DNA of 64,000 nt from Chondrus crispus. Taxonomy: Eukaryota; Rhodophyta; Florideophyceae; Gigartinales; Gigartinaceae. The notes beneath the pieces are model-generated. The model ran no database searches. It was given only the letters and a program-made list of their open reading frames with translations, and had not been told where the DNA came from. Position numbers and translations under genes: made by a program. The stretch covers positions 354,945-418,944 of the forward strand of contig NW_005179046.1 in assembly GCF_000350225.1 (NCBI RefSeq), in the 5' to 3' direction. Below, in pieces: positions 60,784 through 64,000 of the stretch; position 1 is the stretch's first letter, and the number at the start of each line of letters is the position of its first letter.

Positions 60784-63051
60784 ATGACGTCGCCCTCCGA
60801 GGGTCGGTTCGTCGCGTCCGTCGCTACTCCGTCAAGCTCTGTAACCCCATGCCCCTCACAGCCGGGTCTTTCGTTTCAATCTCCCGGAGGCGCCGCTCCC
60901 CTCGAACCGTCGACGGCGGCGGTCGCGGCCCCGGATGAGCACGCTTCGGGTCGTCCCGTGGCAGTTGTGCGCCCTTGGGTTACCGTACAGCCATTTCAGC
61001 GAGCTCGTGTCTCTCGGGAGTCGACGTCTTCTGTCGAGCTGGTTTCCTCGGCGCCGGCCCCCCGCCTGTCCGTCGAGGCGGGCCCCGTCGGGGCCCCTAC
61101 GACAGCGCTTCCCGGGGCGACGGGTTCGCACGGGGGATCGGGCAACGGCCCTCGCGTTAGCGAACATCCTGAGACGCCTCAGTATGTGTCGGGTCAAGGC
61201 ACCGAAATGGTCGAGGCTCCATCCAAGTGGTTCGGCGCGGCGCTCGAGCGTTCCGCCCCGTTGCCCCTAGACCGTCTAAGGTTCGCGTGGTGCCGCTATG
61301 CCCGTTCTGGAATTACTGTCGGGGAACTGCTGGCGCGGGAACAACTTCGTCCCGATTTGCTTCGCGTCCGGAAGGTGTACGAAGCCGGACGCGTGGAGGA
61401 GTCCTCGCTCGTCCTGGAGCGCCTCCTGGCCGAAGGCGGCGGTGCGGCGTATCAGATCCCTTCTGCCATCCCCTGCGATCGCACGTTCGCGTACAGTCTC
61501 GGTGAGGTGGAATACGTGGATCGCATGGCCACGTATCTCTTCCACCGCGAGGGGACGGCCCCTCGAGAATTCGTTTTATCCAACGTGGGGGGTCTGTACG
61601 TGAGACCCCGTCCTTTCGCCTATTCGAAGGCCCGCGTCGCTCTACAGAAGTCAGCGTGCTCGCTGATGAGGCTATACGGCGTTGCCATTGCTCCTCACGA
61701 TTGGTCGGCGTACCGCCATTCCGAGGAGGAGGACGGGCGTGTTTTCCGCCACGCTTCCTTCGAAGGAGGCCTGTCCCCTCGCGACTTCCCCCGGCTCCCT
61801 GCAGTGATACGGGAGACCCTCCCTTCGTTGGGAGTACATCCGTTGCTCCCGTATGTGCTCAAGCACTTCGGTGTGGCGTGCTCAAATTCTCAACATCCGG
61901 CTTATGCAGACTTAATGCACAACGTAGAGAGGGAATGGGCCTGGGCCCTCGGCAACGCTTTCATGAACGAGGTATCTATTCACAGTCGCGTGTTCGTCCA
62001 GCCCCTCGAGGTGCTGGCTTACTTGGGGAGGGTTGCGTGGGACCTCCCCCAGGTCCCCCTACATCCGCTCGAGCGGAGCACTCAGCATGTGCCGTGGTCG
62101 TATTCGTTCGCCCTCGCGCTCATGCAACGGGCTAGCGAGGTGAGCGAAATCCAGCATCGGCGCTGGACCGATTTCACTACTGGCGAGCGATCCTCCTTCC
62201 TCGTATATGACCATCGCGCTGACGCCTTTGTGGCGCGCCAAGTGGCGCCGGCGTCCTCGTCAGGGCACGTCCGGAGCGGGGGCGGAGTCGGCTCCGCTTC
62301 GCGTGAGGCTCGGAAGAAACGGTACCGCGATTTGGACAGTGAGCCCGCTCCCTACACGTCCGCTCGTGCTGACTCGCTGTTCGAAACTCGTCTCGCCGAG
62401 AGCGACTTCGGTCCGGTGGCGAGTCCTCCGGTTCCCCCTGTTCCACCTCTCAATGCGGTGCCGCTGCGTGAGGCGCCACCGGTGGCGTCCGTACGCCACG
62501 CGACGTTGGAGCGAGAGGACGTCAAGGCCGTCCCGTCGTTAGCCCATGCCTTGGGTCGCGCTGCCGACCGCCCTTGGCAGGTGGGCAGCCTCCTCGGCAC
62601 ACTCGCGAGCTGGTACTTGGCGCGAAGCGACGAAGCACGTCGCCTCGAGGCGGGTCGTGCGTCGTCCGTGTCCGAGTTGCGCCATGCACGCATCGAGTTA
62701 GCGGCGTTAAGCGAGTCCTCTGATCGTCAAGCGAGCGCTCTGGAGCGGACGACCGCCGAACGTGACCGGTACCGCCGCGAACGAGACGACCTCCGACGCC
62801 TTCGCGTGGAGTCTTCGTCGGCGCCACGCCCGATCATGCGAGATCCTTACGAGCAGTCGGGGTACGAGGCCGCCGCGGTGGGCAACGTCCCGGCTCCTCA
62901 GAGCCGTGTGCATCACTGGACTCGCCATAGTGAGGTGGCGTTGCCCCCACTTGCGGAGCACGCGGCAGAGCCGCCTCGTCACCCCAGTTACTGTCCCCCT
63001 AGCCTTTACGGGTCAGGGGACGCGTCGCCGGCCGACCGTACCAACCACTGA
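60784..63051 (+). CDS. Antisense-strand ORF of element F (755 aa)
   Basis: An unbroken frame of 755 codons from ATG 60784 (open to 60625). Residues 1-150 are Pro/Ser/Ala-rich. Residues ~160-500 look globular (LDRLRFAWCRYARSGITVGE; EVEYVDRMATYLFHREG; HAYADLMHNVEREWAWALG-type text). A basic stretch follows (ASREARKKRYRDL), and near residue 660-720 there is a coiled coil (RIELAALSESSDRQASALER, then TTAERDRYRRERDDLRRL). No known domain was recognised, and no zinc knuckle or protease that would make it a gag. By LTR orientation it lies opposite to the element's sense strand, between pol and the 3' LTR, as in element E. A sense-strand gag of a plus-oriented element is the alternative. Confidence 0.55.
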   Translation: MTSPSEGRFVASVATPSSSVTPCPSQPGLSFQSPGGAAPLEPSTAAVAAPDEHASGRPVAVVRPWVTVQPFQRARVSRESTSSVELVSSAPAPRLSVEAGPVGAPTTALPGATGSHGGSGNGPRVSEHPETPQYVSGQGTEMVEAPSKWFGAALERSAPLPLDRLRFAWCRYARSGITVGELLAREQLRPDLLRVRKVYEAGRVEESSLVLERLLAEGGGAAYQIPSAIPCDRTFAYSLGEVEYVDRMATYLFHREGTAPREFVLSNVGGLYVRPRPFAYSKARVALQKSACSLMRLYGVAIAPHDWSAYRHSEEEDGRVFRHASFEGGLSPRDFPRLPAVIRETLPSLGVHPLLPYVLKHFGVACSNSQHPAYADLMHNVEREWAWALGNAFMNEVSIHSRVFVQPLEVLAYLGRVAWDLPQVPLHPLERSTQHVPWSYSFALALMQRASEVSEIQHRRWTDFTTGERSSFLVYDHRADAFVARQVAPASSSGHVRSGGGVGSASREARKKRYRDLDSEPAPYTSARADSLFETRLAESDFGPVASPPVPPVPPLNAVPLREAPPVASVRHATLEREDVKAVPSLAHALGRAADRPWQVGSLLGTLASWYLARSDEARRLEAGRASSVSELRHARIELAALSESSDRQASALERTTAERDRYRRERDDLRRLRVESSSAPRPIMRDPYEQSGYEAAAVGNVPAPQSRVHHWTRHSEVALPPLAEHAAEPPRHPSYCPPSLYGSGDASPADRTNH

Positions 63052-64000
63052 ACGGGTCGTCCCGTTATACTTGCCGGGGGTATGTTCTTCCTCCCCCTCT
63101 TTTCTCTGCGTAAAATCAATCCCGTGTCTTGCGTGCGCGCGATGTCCGTCGGACCTGCAGAGGGGCCCTCGCCGTGACCCGTGCGTGCACGGTGTGACTT
63201 CTTCGTTTCACCGCGTCATACTTCCTTTAGGGAGCGCGCCAGCGAGCTCGCCTACGAAGGCAATATTGGTCAGCGCTCCCCTTGGTCGCGGGTCCCGCGG
63301 GGAGGCCAGTTGGTGAGGCAATTCGAATTGTCTGCACGGGGAGGAAGGGGTAGGCCAGAGCACTTCTCCTTGTCGACTTTGTCCCTTCCCACGCGAACTT
63401 TTCTGCCCCCACGCGGACTTGTGTCGGTGGGGGCGGAAGCCGGCTGTCGCACGTCATCTTCGTCTCCGTACCGGCCTTGCCGTATTCGGCTCTTCGTAAA
63501 TCGCTGTTCTCCTTCTCCTTCGTCCGTCGCCGTCGTGGCGATCCTCTTTTTGACGTTTATCTCCTCTACTTTGGTCCCTCGCCCGCATCGGCCGGGTCGT
63601 TCCGCTCATGTGGTGTTCTTCGTTCTCCCTGGCAGTCTGTCCTGCCAGCTTGTCGACGTGGTACTTGGTCCCCTCTCCCTGTTGCGTTCCTCACAGTCTC
63701 CTCTGCGCAACGTTGCGCTTCGCGCCGTGTACTCCTCTGCCCCTGCCCTCGGCTATGAGCGGATAGGGGTAAGAGAGTTGGGGGACGTTCCGAGTCGTCC
63801 GTTTGGGACCGGAGAGGACGTCGTCGCCTCTCTCCTGTCATCGGAGCCCGGGTCCGCGTGCGGTTTCGTGGGTCCTCCTGGGCGGGTCGTCCCGCCAGCT
63901 TCTTGGTGTGATTCATACGTTGGGAACGCGTTTCTCCCGACCTCCCACGTCCGCTATCCAGCGCAGCGTCGCGCTCCGTATTGTACTCTCCCCCGCTCCG
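63052..64000. other. Internal DNA of element F, no gene seen
   Basis: Pyrimidine-rich on the plus strand, similar in style to 56186-57260 of element E. No domain is recognisable on either strand up to the window edge. Confidence 0.4.

Larger units (their letters stand above)
59804..64000 (-). mobile_element. Gypsy-type element F (LTR type B), 3' part
   Basis: LTR type B at 59804-60483 has the same orientation as the 5' LTR of element D, so the internal region of this minus-strand element must lie to the right. A G-rich tract (GTGGGGGGGCCG on the minus strand) borders the LTR on that side, as for a 3' LTR. A long plus-strand (antisense) ORF follows. The element runs out of the window. It was inserted into the integrase gene of element E. 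Confidence 0.6.

Noticed and set aside
1-64000. tRNA, rRNA or other structured RNA genes
   Set aside because: None seen by eye; the strong hairpins found are transposon-associated palindromes without tRNA features.

Overview
This looks like a repeat-dense region of a nuclear eukaryotic genome, most likely a florideophyte red alga of the Chondrus type. That call is an inference. It rests on a fragment of an algal-type sulfotransferase, a plastid light-harvesting-like (one-helix) protein, almost intron-free gene fragments, very GC-rich captured exons beside AT-rich transposon ends, and deep stacks of LTR retroelements. I see no rRNA, tRNA, CRISPR array or bacterial operon. Almost everything is mobile DNA or host-gene fragments moved by it.

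Left part (1-5399): a broken hAT-type DNA transposon on the minus strand, split by two retroelement-type solo LTR insertions with 5-bp target duplications. A ~155-bp tandem repeat and strong palindromes follow. Next (5400-25842) is a 20.4-kb CACTA/EnSpm-like transposon with 15-bp terminal inverted repeats (CACTGCGGAGGCAAA), AT-rich subterminal repeats at both ends and a 1263-aa Tnp2-like transposase. Between transposase and left end it carries a patchwork of at least eight host gene fragments (MFSD5-type molybdate transporter, UTP6, one-helix LHC-like protein, GST-like protein, SNF2/RAD16-type helicase, TMEM62-type phosphoesterase, serine hydroxymethyltransferase tail, ARP5) plus three unassigned ORFs.

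Middle (25843-48414): the 5' part of a Ty3/Gypsy element (D, LTR type B) containing a solo LTR of type A. It abuts a pogo-type DNA transposon that was split by an old Copia-like element (C, 135-bp LTRs). Element C was in turn invaded by a TIR element containing the assembly gap (100 N), by an apparently whole young Copia element (37669-43952), and by a solo LTR of type B.

Right part (48521-64000): a decayed piggyBac-like transposon in which a YqaJ-type (PD-(D/E)XK) nuclease domain lies between the catalytic blocks of the DDE transposase. Then come two minus-strand Gypsy elements (E with chromodomain integrase and LTR type A; F with LTR type B inserted into E). Both carry a long ORF on the opposite strand between the inferred pol end and the 3' LTR. 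A sulfotransferase fragment sits inside E.

The features most worth following are the gene-capturing giant CACTA element, the transposase-nuclease arrangement, and the antisense ORFs of the two Gypsy families. Retroelements are described only as fossils or as apparently whole, without listing their lesions.
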